Source: Entomortierella parvispora
Taxonomy: Eukaryota > Mortierellomycota > Mortierellomycetes > Mortierellales > Mortierellaceae
Direction: 5' to 3'
Assembly (NCBI GenBank): GCA_963573315.1
Contig: OY752141.1
Span: 2,542,001 to 2,606,000 of the forward strand
Length of the DNA stretch: 64,000 nucleotides
Of this stretch, positions 33,579 through 46,118 are shown piece by piece (within the stretch, counting starts at the first letter, position 1; the number at the start of each line of letters is the position of its first letter). The notes under the pieces were generated by a model. The model searched no databases and was not told the DNA's origin. It saw only the letters and a program-made list of their open reading frames with translations. The position numbers and the translations under genes were made by a program.

Positions 33579-35306
33579 ATGTCGTCCTCTGCAACCGTTC
33601 CACCTTCCCCTGATGGCGCAACAAGTACGTTCCCATTCCTTGACATGCATCTTCTCATGCGAGTGAATGCATGCATCCCCCAGTAAAAAAAAAAAAAGAA
33701 AACTCCGCTCTGCGCACTCCACACAGTCCACACTTCTCACGACTTGCGCCCTAGGATTCTTCTTTTACCCATGAAAAGATCTTGTCCACTCCACTGCCTG
33801 GACCTCTCCTCCTTCGGTTGAGAGGCGTGGGTCTGGCCTACTTCTCAACATACAATTGTCTAAAGGCGTGCCTCAATTGCTCCTTGTTCTTAGACAACAC
33901 GATCATAGAGACCATGCTGGATCTTGAAGAGATTGACAAAGATCTCTACCGGTCCAAAAAGCTATGGTTGCCCTCCGGAGCGCGCGGCGTTTTCGGTAAA
34001 TAGCAAATCTTCCTGTTTCTTTTTCTCTTCTATACAGATCACACTCCATCCTCGAGGCTTTACAATTGCTAAAAACGATGCTGATATCATTGAATAGGAG
34101 GCAATGTCGTCGGCCAGGCCTTGGTGGCTGCCACCAACACAGTCTCGACAACATTCTCTGTCCATGTAAGCAAATGTCCCCTTACAATGGGATCTAGCAA
34201 CACCAGGACCTCTTCTCACCGTGTCTTGGATCTGACCATTTTGTATTCACTAGTCTCTCCACTCTTACTTTCTGCTCCCCGGCGACCACACTGTTCCAAT
34301 CTTGTACCAAGTGGAGCGTGTCAGAGATGGTAAGAACGATATAAACATAGAAGTAGGGGGGGAGCTTTTCTTGTAGGGCGAAAGAAATTCAGCGACTTAT
34401 ATCCCTTATTGTTCTCCGTTTTCATCAAAGGCAAATCGTACTGCACACGCACTGTAACGGCCAAGCAAAGAGGAAAGAATATCTTTGTATGCACAGCCAG
34501 TTTCCAAGTCCCGGCCCCCAACGCTCCCCAGCATCAATACCCCATGCCCAATGTTCCCCATCATAGTACTCTGCCTAGCCAAGAAGAGCTGATCAAAACT
34601 ATGATTGACAACCCCAAGGTTCCCGAGAATTTCATAAAGATCTTGAAGCTGCGTCTCGAAGAGGTAAAACTCGTGATTTTTTTTTTAGCATCCCTTTCAA
34701 GTTTCGACATCACCGAGAACGACGGGAACGATTATTGATAATAGTTCTTTCAATTGCTGCTAGCCTTTGGCACTAGAGTTCAAGGATACAATGCGCCACA
34801 GTCTTCAAGATATCACGCAGCCATCCAAGAGAACCCAACAAATGTTTTGGATCCGAGCCAAGGGCCATTTGGGAGATGCTCTAGCTTTGCACCAGTGTGT
34901 GGTCGCATATGGCTCTGACCACAACCTGCTGGGAACAGTTCCCTTGGCCCATGGCGCGACCTGGTTCTCTCGTGGCACCAGAATTGCCATGATGGCATCG
35001 TTGGACCACTCCATGTGGTTCCATTGTCCGTTCCGCGCCGACGAATGGATGCTCTATGTCTGTGAGAGGTAACAAGAAAAATGGTTTTTTTCTGGAATTC
35101 GTACCTTACAAAGACGGGAAATCGTAGATCCCCTAACCTTGCTAAAAAAAAACACTTCAATTTCTGTTTTTTGTAGTCCTCGGTCCGGATGTGATCGTGG
35201 ATTGACCTTTGGCAGGATATACAAGGAAGATGGAACTTTGGCCGTCTCTGTCGCCCAGGAAGGAGTTGTTCGCTTCAAGACCATGCCCTCTGAACCAAAG
35301 CTCTAG
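33579..35306 (+). CDS. Acyl-CoA thioesterase II (ACOT8/TesB family)
   Basis: A double-hotdog enzyme that hydrolyses acyl-CoAs, usually peroxisomal in fungi. Exons are 33579-33624, 33909-33995, 34098-34165, 34254-34329, 34431-34663, 34764-35068 and 35177-35306, about 314 residues. Family signatures are GGNVVGQALVAA, SLHSYFL and ILYQVERVRDGKSY. Three likely catalytic positions are visible: Asp in AYGSDHNLL, Ser in MASLDHSMWFH and Gln in SVAQEGVVR. The protein ends PKL, a weak variant of the SKL-type peroxisomal signal, so peroxisomal import is possible but not certain. Intron 1 is unusually long (284 nt). It converges on the fidgetin-like gene with 91 bp between stops and AATAAA near 35337. Confidence 0.92.
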
Positions 35307-35397
35307 TCTTCAGAAAGCCACAGACTTGTTTTTGACAATAAATAACATTTTTTATTGCAATATGTTTTTTTCCTTTTCACGTCGCAAAAAAGTGTGC

Positions 35398-38102
35398 TCA
35401 TCGCTTGTCCATGGATCCATACTCGGCATCCCAGCTTCGATACATCTCCAAGTCGCGATCGCTCACACTAGCTCGGACTTGAGACAGCGCATCCATGAAA
35501 TCCTTGTGTTGGATCGGCCTCAAGGCATCCAAGCCAATTTCCAAAATGTCGCCTTGAATTGACCGGACAGGACCCAGGGCTGCTTCTCGACATAGGCCAT
35601 TCATGTCTGAACCCGAGTATCCCTTGGTTCGCTCACAAATGTCCAAGATTTGTTCCTCTGTCAAATCATGGTCCTGGCCTCTGAGCAAGTTTGTAATCAT
35701 CCCTTGACGACCCTCAGATTCTGGAAGTGGGATATAAAGACGCTTTTGGAATCGTCTGCGTGCCGCCTCGTCAATTTCTTGTGGTCGATTCGTCGCTCCA
35801 ACGATCAGGATTCGATCATCATCCCCTCCTACACCCACGCCATCGAACTGAACTAGGAATTCTGTCTTGATTCTTCTTGAGGCCTCCACCTCGCCATCCG
35901 TGCGCTGAGTCAACAAAGAGTCAATTTCGTCCATAAAGATTACTGCCGGTTGATGACACCTGGCGACCGCAAACAAAGCTCGAACCATCTTTTCGCCATC
36001 ACCGACCCACTTTGAGGTGAGAGAGGAAGAGCTGATACTGAAGAATGTTGCCTTTGCTTGACTGGCAATGCATTTACCAATTAATGTCTTTCCTGTTCCT
36101 GGAGGTCCAAACAATAAAAGTCCCTTGGGGGGTCTCCTAAGTCCTGTAAAGATGTCTGGTCTCATAATAGGCAGGATCACGGCTTCGCGGATCGTGCCCT
36201 TGGCGTGCTTAAGTCCTGAAATATCGTCCCAAGTCACCACTGGATACGACTCCATAATCTATAGCATCGAAAAAAAGACGTTTGACTTGAGTCAACTGCT
36301 CCAATAAAACACAAATCCTTCTCTGGAGAGACGTATACCTCATTTTTGATGGTCTCGATCATCTTGGGCTCAATATTCCGCAACCTCTCATCCAAAGGCT
36401 CATCTGATCCATTGGGACTCTTTGTTTGCCCCTGAGCGGGTTTGTCTCCATTGTTCTCAGCGCTGCTGGCGCGGTTTAGTGGTGATTTAAACTTTGGCCT
36501 CTTGACACCGACAATCTTTGATTTGAGACTTCCTGCTGCCATAGGCGAGGTTGGATCGGATGGAACAGTAGGCGGAGACTGTGCATACGGATTGCTGATT
36601 ATAGTATTGGTTTTCTGACCACTGGTTGATGGCGCGTTGAATCCTCCTCGATTGAGATAATGATTCGGGTTGTTCTGATACGACTTTGCCTCCTGGTGCT
36701 GCTCCTCAATTACCTAATTGTTAAATATTAAAGAAAAATGATTAGAAACTTCACCAGGTATGATACTCAATGCCACTTTGTGAAATCATCCAGTACCATT
36801 TGTTCTTTGGCAGTAATGAACTGCGGAGGAGTAGGCGATGCATCGATATCGCTTTTAAACCTCTTTGTGTTTCGGCGATCGAGGTTGTTTGACATGGCAG
36901 CGGACTTGTAGACCGAGGGGACAACAGGATCACTCCGGTCTTCGTCATCCTCATTTTCGTCATCGTATGTATAGTCGCCATATTTTGGCTTTAGCGGTGA
37001 CCCATGACCATTGCCTTGTCCTTGCACACGTCCAGGGAGAGGCGAAGCATGGTACGCCCTTGCTGTGTTTAAGGTAGGGTCCTGTACAGGAGGTCTAGAG
37101 TTCCATGCTCCCGCGGATCCAGATTTGATATCTTCGTTGGACGTGTCCGTCGTCCCATCGGATCTTGGGCCACGCAAAGATTTCTTTAAATCCGCTCCTC
37201 CTTCCGCCATGGTGGTGTCCTCGAGTTCTTTCCTCTTGCGAGCAAGAGCCTCCTCTGCCTGTAACTCGGCTTTGACTTCGGCCTTCAACTCGGCTCTGAT
37301 TTCATCCCGGATTTCTGTCATGGCGTGGGCCCTCGCTTCAATCCTAGCCTTCTCCAATGCTGCTTCCTCTAATGTTGATCTCTCGAAAGTGGCCTTGTCT
37401 GTTTCCACTTGCAATGCCTTTACCTCTGCCTCCTTCTTCTCTGCCGACTTTGCCGCTCGTCTCATCAAGGATTTTATCGATTCTGGTACTGGCAGAATAT
37501 CTCTTTCTGGTGGACATTTCTGTATTATTATTATTTTCAATGAACAAAGTGTGTTAGTACTCGGGGTGGTATGGTGCGGCAGTCATATTTCCATTTCTGT
37601 TTACCAATGATTGAAAGTCGGTGGCGGACAATGCAAAATCTGATATGTCACGTCCGTTACTGGGATCGAGGATAGAGACAAACCGCTTGGTGCTTTTTTT
37701 CCTCTCCAAGGCCTTATCGACCCTTTGACGAACTCGTTCTTGGATGGAGGTCCTGGCGTTGCTCTGAGGCCCATTACCACCACTACTACTACTATTATTA
37801 TTTGTTGTTGTCGTTGTTGTTGTTGTTGTTGCTGTAGAAGAGGTGGACGCGTGTGGATGGGAAGATGCTGTCGCGGATGGATTCATGCAGGCTTGGCGAT
37901 GTTGTAGATGGTAATGTTTTTGCAAAATCCTTGCATTCTGTCGTTGTTGACTTGTGAGCTGGGCATCATTGGCCTCCACCGAGAGCAAGAGCTGAAGGGC
38001 CTGGTGATGCGACGCCGAGATCACAGGCAGATCTCGGGTTGCGCGGGCTTTGACAGCATGTGCAGCAGCATGGAACGCCCGTTCGTCTTTTGGATTCGAC
38101 AT
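35398..38102 (-). CDS. FIGNL1: Fidgetin-like-1-type AAA ATPase
   Basis: Meiotic-clade AAA ATPases of this type dismantle RAD51 filaments or sever microtubules. Exons are 37605-38102, 36797-37519, 36339-36713 and 35398-36258, about 818 residues. The C-terminal AAA module starts at [15 protein letters not shown]. It shows Walker A GPPGTGKT, pore loop [13 protein letters not shown], Walker B VIFMDEID and the second region [17 protein letters not shown], closely following FIGNL1. The N-terminal 500 residues are disordered, with poly-T/N runs and a charged coiled-coil segment ([23 protein letters not shown]). Intron 1 carries a perfect TACTAAC branch point. The start is the ATG giving MSNPKDER; the frame extends upstream but that part looks like leader. 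Confidence 0.9.
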
Positions 38103-38579
38103 TGTGGGGAAGCCAAAGGGAGGAAGCGGTTTGGGGAATGAGGACAAGGGCCAAGGACGGAGAGAGATGAGGACAATGTTGTGAGTGATGTGTGTGAGAG
38201 AGAAAGCGGTGTTTCCTGGCGTTTGTTGCCACCATTTCCAGGGGTTGGGCCAACTGTGCGCCACCAATTTTGATTTTCCTTCTTTTTTCTCCTTTCTCCT
38301 CTTCTTCTCCCTTTGACATGTCTTCTGCAGCTCCCTCCCTTTGCACTCTTCCACCGACGGCATGGTGTGATATTAACAAACGATACTTTATATCTTTTTT
38401 TTGGTGGGGCGTAAAAACAGGCGGGAAATAGGTGGAGGTTGGTTGGGGAAAAAGAAAGGAAGAGATGGACTTTCTTTGTCTGTCCTTTCTCGTTCTCTCT
38501 CTCTCTCTCTCTTTGTCATGGATAGTCAATGCTAGTAAGGAATATGGGAGGCGCGCGGTGGAAATGACCTTCTATTATT
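38103..38579. promoter_or_regulatory. Upstream region of the fidgetin-like gene
   Basis: Contains a TC dinucleotide tract at about 38494-38512 and T-rich stretches. It is also the 3' flank of the Rieske gene. No gene is supported. Confidence 0.4.
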
Positions 38580-40057
38580 TTAACCAATGATAATCTTGTT
38601 GCCCTCCTCGAAAGAGTAGGCAGGGATCTCGAGGTTCAATGGTGCTGGTCCCTTGCGGATACGGCCAGAGATGTCGTAATGGGAACCGTGGCAAGGGCAG
38701 TACCATCCACCATAGTCACCAGCCTCTCCAATTGGGACGCATCCCAAGTGAGTGCAGACACCTAGACACATATATTTACAACAGGAATATTGGTCAGTTT
38801 CCATGAATGGTTCCACTTGAACACATATCATTCAATGTTTTGGAAGAAAGGAAATCTTACCCAACATGACCAACCACTCGGGCTTCTGGGCACGCTCGGC
38901 ATCGTTCTGGGGGTCACGGAGCTCGGCAATGTTGACAGAGTTGGCCTCATCGATCTCATCAGCGGTACGATGTCTGATGAAGACGGGCTTTCCACGCCAC
39001 TTGATGGTAACGTTGCGTCCCTCGGGGATGGTGCTGAGGTCAACCTCGACCTTGGCCAAAGCCAAGACATCAGCCGAAGCAGACATGTTGGCCAAAAAGT
39101 CGGCAACAGTGGTCTTGGCTCCAACAAAGGTCAAAGCACCGGTAGTGCCGACCATGAAGTAAGAGAAGGCACGGTTGGTCATATCGCCGGATCCGGACTT
39201 GTACTTGTCAAAGTTGGGGATCTGGGTGGTGTCGCGCGAAGAGGTGTGGTTGAAACGCTTCTGCTGGTGAACCTTGGCGGGGGCTAAGATGAAAGAATGA
39301 AGAGATATTAGAGGCCTTGTAGACAATGTAGGCTCGTCCATGCGTCTGGTATTGATATTCTTTCGCGCCAAGATAGTCGAAAAATATAGTAAATCTCCAA
39401 GGAATGAAGCGCGGACGCACTCGATTCGCTTTTGGCAACGCGCGCATTGCAATCCAGATCCAAACTTGTGCAGCACGCTTGGAATATTTTCCGATCCGTT
39501 CCACGAAATAGATCGCGACAATTCATCGGATGTCCCTGAATGGGCCTTTGTCTCCATTATCCTGTAATCGGACCATCCATGAGCACTAGGCTCGAAACGA
39601 ACGAATCCAGTACAGGTCATCACTTCAGATCTGATATCCTCTGAACAAAGGAGAATTCACATGGTCTGACCAGGTCCAAATCATTAACCGGACATTGTTG
39701 GTCCTGAATGTCCGGATTTCGGTGAGATTTTGAAATCAAAAGTTGAATTGATCCCAGTTGCCGGATTGAGATGGGGTGGGCGAATCGGTCGTTTGATAGG
39801 TAGCTGAAAGAGAGCAGGGATGGGCAGGTAGACATACCGGTGACAAAGGTGCGGTTGGCATTGAGGGAAACGGTCTTCAGGGCGGGGAGGGAGGGGGTGG
39901 CAGGGGATTCGTGGTGGCCATGGCCGTGATGGTGATCATCGGAGCCAAAGTGGGCAGAGCGACCGAGGACGTTGCGGATACCGGCGGCGGAGGCGGGGAG
40001 GGTGACGAAGGAGCGGTTCAGCGAGGCTGAAGCCAGCTTTGTAGCAAGGGAGGCCAT
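38580..40057 (-). CDS. RIP1: Rieske iron-sulfur protein of the cytochrome bc1 complex
   Basis: Carries the 2Fe-2S cluster that passes electrons from ubiquinol to cytochrome c1. Exons are 39838-40057, 38861-39283 and 38580-38761, about 274 residues. The first exon encodes a mitochondrial presequence ([18 protein letters not shown]) and a His-rich stretch. A single membrane anchor follows ([17 protein letters not shown]). The Rieske ligands are in CTHLGC and CPCHGSHYD at the C-terminus, followed by the usual ending [15 protein letters not shown]. Intron 1 is long for this window (554 nt), and its open stretch has no recognisable content. A GGAC tetranucleotide repeat lies in the 5' leader at about 40131-40156. 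Confidence 0.96.
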
Positions 40058-40523
40058 GGTAGAGGGAGTGGGGATGTGCAGAGGATGGAAAAAGAGAGGT
40101 CGATGATGATTGTTTAATGTGATTGAACCACGGACGGACGGACGGACGGACGGACAGGGCGTGCCGGACGGACTGCACGCTGCAAATCCGGGCTTCCCTG
40201 CCGTGCAGCAAACTTCGGAGGAGGTCGCAAAATAACATGTTAGAAAAAAATACACGTCACATTCGGACCTCGCTATTTGGAAATTCACTCTACGCAGAGT
40301 CACTGTCTCTTTCTCTCTCTTTCTCCTTAGCACAACACTAACAATGGAACAGAACCCAAATCGAACCCCACCACCGTCACTGACAGCAACACCAACAGCA
40401 ACAACATCCACAGCATCCACAGGACTTTCTAATGACGGCAAGTTTATCTAATATACAAGTGTGAAGTGTCCTAACCCAATTATTACGGCTCATGTTTGCC
40501 TTGGCCCGATTCGAGAGCGGTCC
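40058..40523. other. Intergenic between Rieske and CENP-A genes
   Basis: Holds the GGAC repeat (about 40131-40156) and CT-rich sequence near 40300-40330. A plus-strand frame from 40344 (MEQNPNRTPPP) is short, T/A-rich and not supported by an intron that leads anywhere except antisense to CENP-A. Confidence 0.4.
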
Positions 40524-41302
<779 letters not shown>

Positions 41303-41431
41303 TGGTGAGTGGTGGATGAATGTGAAGTGTTGAAGAGAATAATGAACAAAGATGAATCGCACCCAGAAAAAAACGCGAAAATCTTTGCGATAAAAATTCC
41401 TTGCACGTGATTTATTTTTGGTTAATAATTT

Positions 41432-43504
41432 TTAGGTGTTGTTGGTGGCAAAAGAAACTGAGTGGCAATCCAGGGTCCGAAGATTGACCAACGCTATTGT
41501 GCCAGTTGCCGCAAATGAAGGTAACATCACCACCCGAGTCCTTTGTCCCTGAGAGCCTATGGTCGGATAACGATCAAATAAATGGTCTTAGTACTGACAA
41601 CACAAAATATACAAGTGATCTGTCAATGAATGACACCTACCTTCCACCAATTCGGTGGCGAACTTGTCCTGGTTTCCAATAAAGTAAATATGTGGTGTCT
41701 TTTCCATAATAAACGGATCACGGTCCTTGAATGGATAACACCCTGAATACATTCACCAAGACACACAAGCTCGATTAGTTTGTTTGTTAGCCTACCAAAG
41801 CTCAAGAACAATTTGAATAAAGATGAAACTTACAAAGCGTATCAGGGGCAGTTGGTGCCATATGCCTCCAAGCAAGAGTTTTGATCGCCATTTGAAGTCG
41901 GTCTTCTGATTTCACATATTTGTAAATGTCGTCGATAGTCTGTCCTGATGTTCCCAATAATGTGGTATTGTCGAGGCTGCTCCAGTAAGGGTTCGTCACG
42001 CTCTGAAAAGTAGAATACAGCCGTGCGGAAGGGAACAGTGCGGAATGAATGGGCTGCTGGGGCATGGTCACACTAGAAGGATCACTCTCTCCTGGCATGA
42101 TGTCCACAGATACGCTAGAGCCGATATCTTGCAAAAAACGATCCAAAATGTTTGCTGGTTCCGTGATATATGTTGAACGATCGTATCCATATTTTTTCTA
42201 CCAGCAGTAAATCAGTTAATATTGGGGATTGAAATCAAATATACAGACAACAGGTGAGATTCTTTCATTGAACCTACTGCTTTCGTATCGTCTTCAATGA
42301 TTTCAGGGGTTACGATGGAGTTGCCGGCCAAAACGACACGCACGATATTAGCACTCTCGATTTGTTCCTATGGAGAGAAAACGTTAATCTCTGACATAGT
42401 ATTGGCTCTACCAACGGCATTCATATCATCATTGGTCCTGTACCTTTGTATTGCCCAATTCGCCAGTTAGGTATTCTGCAAGCAGGTCCAGCTCTAATGG
42501 TTTGAATTCATTTCCACCAATTCCAAGGCCAGAAACGAGTGCGATGTACTTGTCTGCTTCGTCTAAAATGATGTATATGGCCGTCAGACGCTGTTCTTCT
42601 GGATAGAAATTGTCTCAGGTTTGTGATATTACCTGTCTCCATTCGTGCTGGCTGCTCCTGTTCTCCTTCACCTGCATAGCAGACATCAACCACTTTAAAA
42701 TCGCCGTTGGTATCCTCGCTTCCAAGAACACCCATGATGACACCTGAGCATACAGTGGTACAGTGGGAGTAGTTGTCAGATTCTGCAACACAATGAATCA
42801 CTGCCTGTTCCAAGTCGAGAATGATAGCGTTACCAGTAACAAAGAGATCCTGGTTGATTTTTGCTCCAGTGAGTTTAACACGACCAGACTCGTCTTCGAG
42901 GTATACTGAGTCGTCGTCATCTGTGTACTTTGGTCTGTCCGGCTGTGCGGTGATCCAGTGCTGTATCGTTGAAAGGGTGAAAAGAAGGGAAGGCCGGGAA
43001 GTCAGAAGACAATTTTGCCACCAAAATATGAAAAAGTCGATTCGCTCTCTTTTGGGGATGGACATACATCTTTGGTGATATCGTTAAGAATATTGGGCTT
43101 GAGTTTCATTTCCATGTAAACAGTTCCAACGAGGTATGAAATCTCGCCCTGTTGTACGTCCAGCACCTTATCGACGTGCTTTGCTTTTGGATCCACATTG
43201 CCTATCGGACAAAGAAGCAGGTACAGATTAGTAACTGAAAACGGATGTACCTGTTTCGCTCCATACTTTCTTGAGCTCTATTCTATCTACAGACTCTCCT
43301 CCATGTCCGTTAGGTCGCCTAATTACCCCACTTCTTGGTGGCCTGTTCGAGAAGAATGGGTCGCATGAGCATCAGGCGCATATAGTACAAATGGGCGTAC
43401 TGGAGCTTGTAATCGCGCGTTGAGATCACAAAGTTCTCCTGGAGAGAGCCGAGGCTGTCGAACATGGCCTTGCGGCGCTCGATGATGGGGGGATCCGAAG
43501 TCAT
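41432..43504 (-). CDS. POLD2: DNA polymerase delta small subunit (POLD2/p50)
   Basis: The B-subunit of polymerase delta, linking the catalytic subunit to the other accessory subunits. Exons are 43327-43504, 43068-43201, 42633-42960, 42444-42562, 42278-42367, 41834-42197, 41641-41742 and 41432-41556, about 479 residues. Recognised segments in order: YAHLYYMRLMLMRPILLEQA at the N-terminus, an OB-fold part (SVYLEDESGRVKLTG), then the inactive phosphoesterase domain with VSGLGIGG, MPGESDPSSVTMPQQPIH, TLLGTSGQT and TAPDTLWCYPF. The C-terminal strand is RVVMLPSFAATGTIALVNL. Eight exons all stay in phase. It is tandem with CENP-A, about 130 bp apart. Confidence 0.96.
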
Positions 43505-43754
43505 GTTGGGCGTTAAAGCTGACCAGTGGTGATGGATGGAAGGATGGATGCGACGGCAGGAAGAAAAGAACCTTCAGTGAAAGAAGGGTTGGTAACCGCA
43601 AGCCACCAGTTGAATTAACAAATATTTAGCTTGACGCGTTCTCGCGCTTTTACATACTCGTTTTCCTTGTCGTTTGACCCCTTGGTGCATCAGCCCTGTC
43701 ATCAGTATCAATTTTCCCCGAGGAAAGTCGACGGAAGCAAGGGACAACATCACA

Positions 43755-44642
43755 CTATCGAATATGACGGGAATCCAGTGTATTGATTGATATTTGACTG
43801 CAATTGCTTGACCTTTCTCTGACAAATGTGACTACGATACACATCAGGACGAGCACCCAAGTCGCCTCGTAGAATACACCAATCGACGGTCCGTCGTTCT
43901 TCTTTGCATTCTCCGCAGTTTGGCCTTGACCCGAACCTGTAGCTGTCGCACGTTCGTCCTTGAGCTTGTCCAGACATGGTCCGGACACGCACTTTCCCAT
44001 CAAGAACTCCACACCTTGATCGCAGGTGGCCCTAAATCGGACCCATGAGGCAGGACATAGTCTTGGGTTGGTCGCGTTCACCATCATAGAAAGTTCCGTA
44101 CGGTCTCCAACGCCACTGGAGGTGAAAGAAGAAGGTGCGGCTACTTGGAGTACAACGCAGATGTCCATTGGGTTGACTGCATTCGTAAACCCTCGGAATT
44201 TCAGATAGAGGGGGTCGAGCTCGGGCTTGAGTGCACTGTGGGAGTCTCCTGAGATAGGTTCAAGAGACTCAATTTCCCAGATGCCAGATGTACCAAACAT
44301 CGCGTCTTTGGCTGAAGCCTCTTGAACAAAGGATGTGTTTTCAATTTTACTGTTGTTTTATGGAAGGAAAGGAAGGAGGGAAGTTCAGTTAGAGAATCGA
44401 CAAATATTTGTGCTAGGAAAGGCAGGCGATACATAGTTCCGTTCCAAGTTGATGTGTTCTTGCTTTCCACAGTGCAATCCAGCGGTGTTGGCTATGTTTG
44501 CAGCGTCAGAATAGTAGTAGCGAGCCATATCCCAGGATCCGTCGAGGATCCCGGTTTTGAGCAGATCTTGAGATGATGCCTAGGACCTGGAGGCCAAGAA
44601 GAGACTGAGCGTCAAAAAAAGAGCCAGAGAAACAGACAGCAT
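43755..44642 (-). CDS. Unassigned secretory-pathway protein with C-terminal membrane helix
   Basis: About 226 residues from exons 44587-44642, 44433-44462 and 43755-44349. The first exon encodes a textbook signal peptide (MLSVSLALFLTLSLFLAS). The main exon has several N-glycosylation sequons (NTS, NAT) and six or so cysteines (LCPASW, ATCDQG, GKCVSGPC). A single membrane helix (WVLVLMCIVVTFV) and a short basic tail end the protein. It is therefore a probable type I membrane protein of the secretory pathway. The junction from exon 1 to 2 is the weak point: reading straight on meets TAG at 44580-44582. The join used here depends on a GAAAG acceptor. Other acceptors break the frame. No family was recognised. 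Confidence 0.6.
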
Positions 44643-45012
44643 GTGCTAGGTGCCTATGAAGAGTGCGGGGAGAGAGTACGCAGCGTGTGTGTGTGTGTAG
44701 GGTCCTTGCAAAGGCTGGAAGGCTAAGGGCTTGTGTATTTGATGGTATCAGCAAGTGATCCTGGCAGGTGCCAGTTCCAACAAATCAACAGCGAACAAGG
44801 ACGCGCTTCGTTCACCCTGACAGTCCAGGCCGTTGTTCAAACCGACCACTGCCTGTTACCTATTTTCTCTGCACTGCCTCGGAATGTCGCGCCTTCTGTT
44901 GTCTCTTACCATTCCTGCATGCTCCCGCTCTTTCATCGTTCAGCTTCAGAGGCAGCCCACACTCCCCAAATCAACCTATCAAGCCAAACGGCCGCCTCGT
45001 TTACAAAGTACC
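44643..45012. promoter_or_regulatory. Divergent promoter
   Basis: Between the secretory-pathway protein (-) and the 3CxxC protein (+). A short GT repeat lies near 44687-44699. The plus-strand frame upstream of 45013 lacks a convincing ATG context. Confidence 0.4.
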
Positions 45013-45543
45013 ATGACGCGTTTTACATCGTCCAATAATCAACGCACGGTAATTGACAGAGGTTTCCTCCATGAGGACCTGGCTACTGCCGCGGTTAACG
45101 GATGCAAGAACTACACCCTGGTCTACGATCGCTCTCTTAGAGAGAATCATCTTTCAGTCTCTGCTCGCTCACGTGGGATGTTTGGTCGATTCCACTGCCT
45201 AGGCTGCCTTCAGAAAGGGCTCTCCCGCGAATGGTCGTCAGCTGTTGTCTGTACCGAGTTCTTGTTCGTGAAACCGGCAGGACGCTCGGACAAGGTCGTT
45301 CGATATCGGTGTTCGATTCACTCCCAAAAGTGCCGTGGATGTGAGCGATATATGGAGGCCGATCTTGATCGTGACCAATATGTTGAAAAGGCCCTAAGGG
45401 CCTTTGATCTATGGACCGGGAACAGAGAGGCTGAAGATGGCGACGACCAAGTCCTTGGGCCTCAGAAGCCTCACGACAGGGCACGATGCCATGGCTGTCA
45501 AGTTGGAAAGTGCCGCCTTGAGCATCGGAAAGGAGGAAGATAA
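45013..45543 (+). CDS. 3CxxC-type zinc-finger protein
   Basis: A single-exon gene of 176 residues (MTRFTSSNNQR...). It contains the 3CxxC zinc-finger layout: GRFHCLGC, a W-S-S segment (EWSSAVV), then SQKCRGCERYME, and a final ARCHGCQVGKC. This module occurs in fungal proteins and in animal receptor-transporting proteins (RTPs), where it binds zinc; fungal members are uncharacterised. There is no signal peptide or membrane segment. AATAAA at 45576-45581 lies 33 bp after the stop, so the transcript is short. The start at 45013 was chosen over upstream in-frame codons because there is no ATG in a coding-like context before it. A cytosolic or nuclear location is inferred. Confidence 0.8.
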   Translation: MTRFTSSNNQRTVIDRGFLHEDLATAAVNGCKNYTLVYDRSLRENHLSVSARSRGMFGRFHCLGCLQKGLSREWSSAVVCTEFLFVKPAGRSDKVVRYRCSIHSQKCRGCERYMEADLDRDQYVEKALRAFDLWTGNREAEDGDDQVLGPQKPHDRARCHGCQVGKCRLEHRKGGR

Positions 45544-46118
45544 TGATCCAAGAAAGGGCTTTGCACATCAGTGCCAATAAAGTCTTTCAGGCTTGCATCG
45601 TTCAAGTACGGCCAGGCAAGACGAACCCCTGTCAGGAATGTGCTTTCTGAGAGTCCACCCTTCCTGCTCCACGGCAACGCCCAAAAGGAAGGGCCAATGA
45701 ACCTTATGTGGGCTGCCATATGACAATACAAAAACACAGTGGAGAAAAGAGAGAAAAGTGCTCGTGCGACGGTGGGAGCCAACTGTTCACGAGAGCACTC
45801 TTGAGGGCCCGTTGGCAACAAGAGGGATCAATGGTGATTGACAATGCTATTTCCGAGATTAGACCATCCTCATTTCGCTTTCCTTGTTCATTCCACCCTC
45901 CCCACTCCATCATCCTCAACTCTTGGGCACTTGTTTGAATAACTGTGCGTTTTCAAAAAGTTTATTGTTGGACCCTTGAGGCACTCAACGTCCGGCTTTT
46001 CATTGACTTTTAGGTACTAATCTCATTTCTCCACATTCCATGCACCCTCCCTACACTTTCCATTCCTTGGTTTGCTTAAAACAGCCTCCCCTCTCCCACA
46101 TACCCTATCTAATACCCT
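45544..46118. other. Intergenic
   Basis: AATAAA at 45576-45581 ends the 3CxxC transcript. The remainder is the upstream region of the lipid kinase gene and is pyrimidine-rich near 46030-46110. No gene is supported. Confidence 0.4.

Noticed and set aside
38103-38363. N-terminal extension of the fidgetin-like protein
   Set aside because: The in-frame extension is low-complexity leader; MSNPKDER is the better start.
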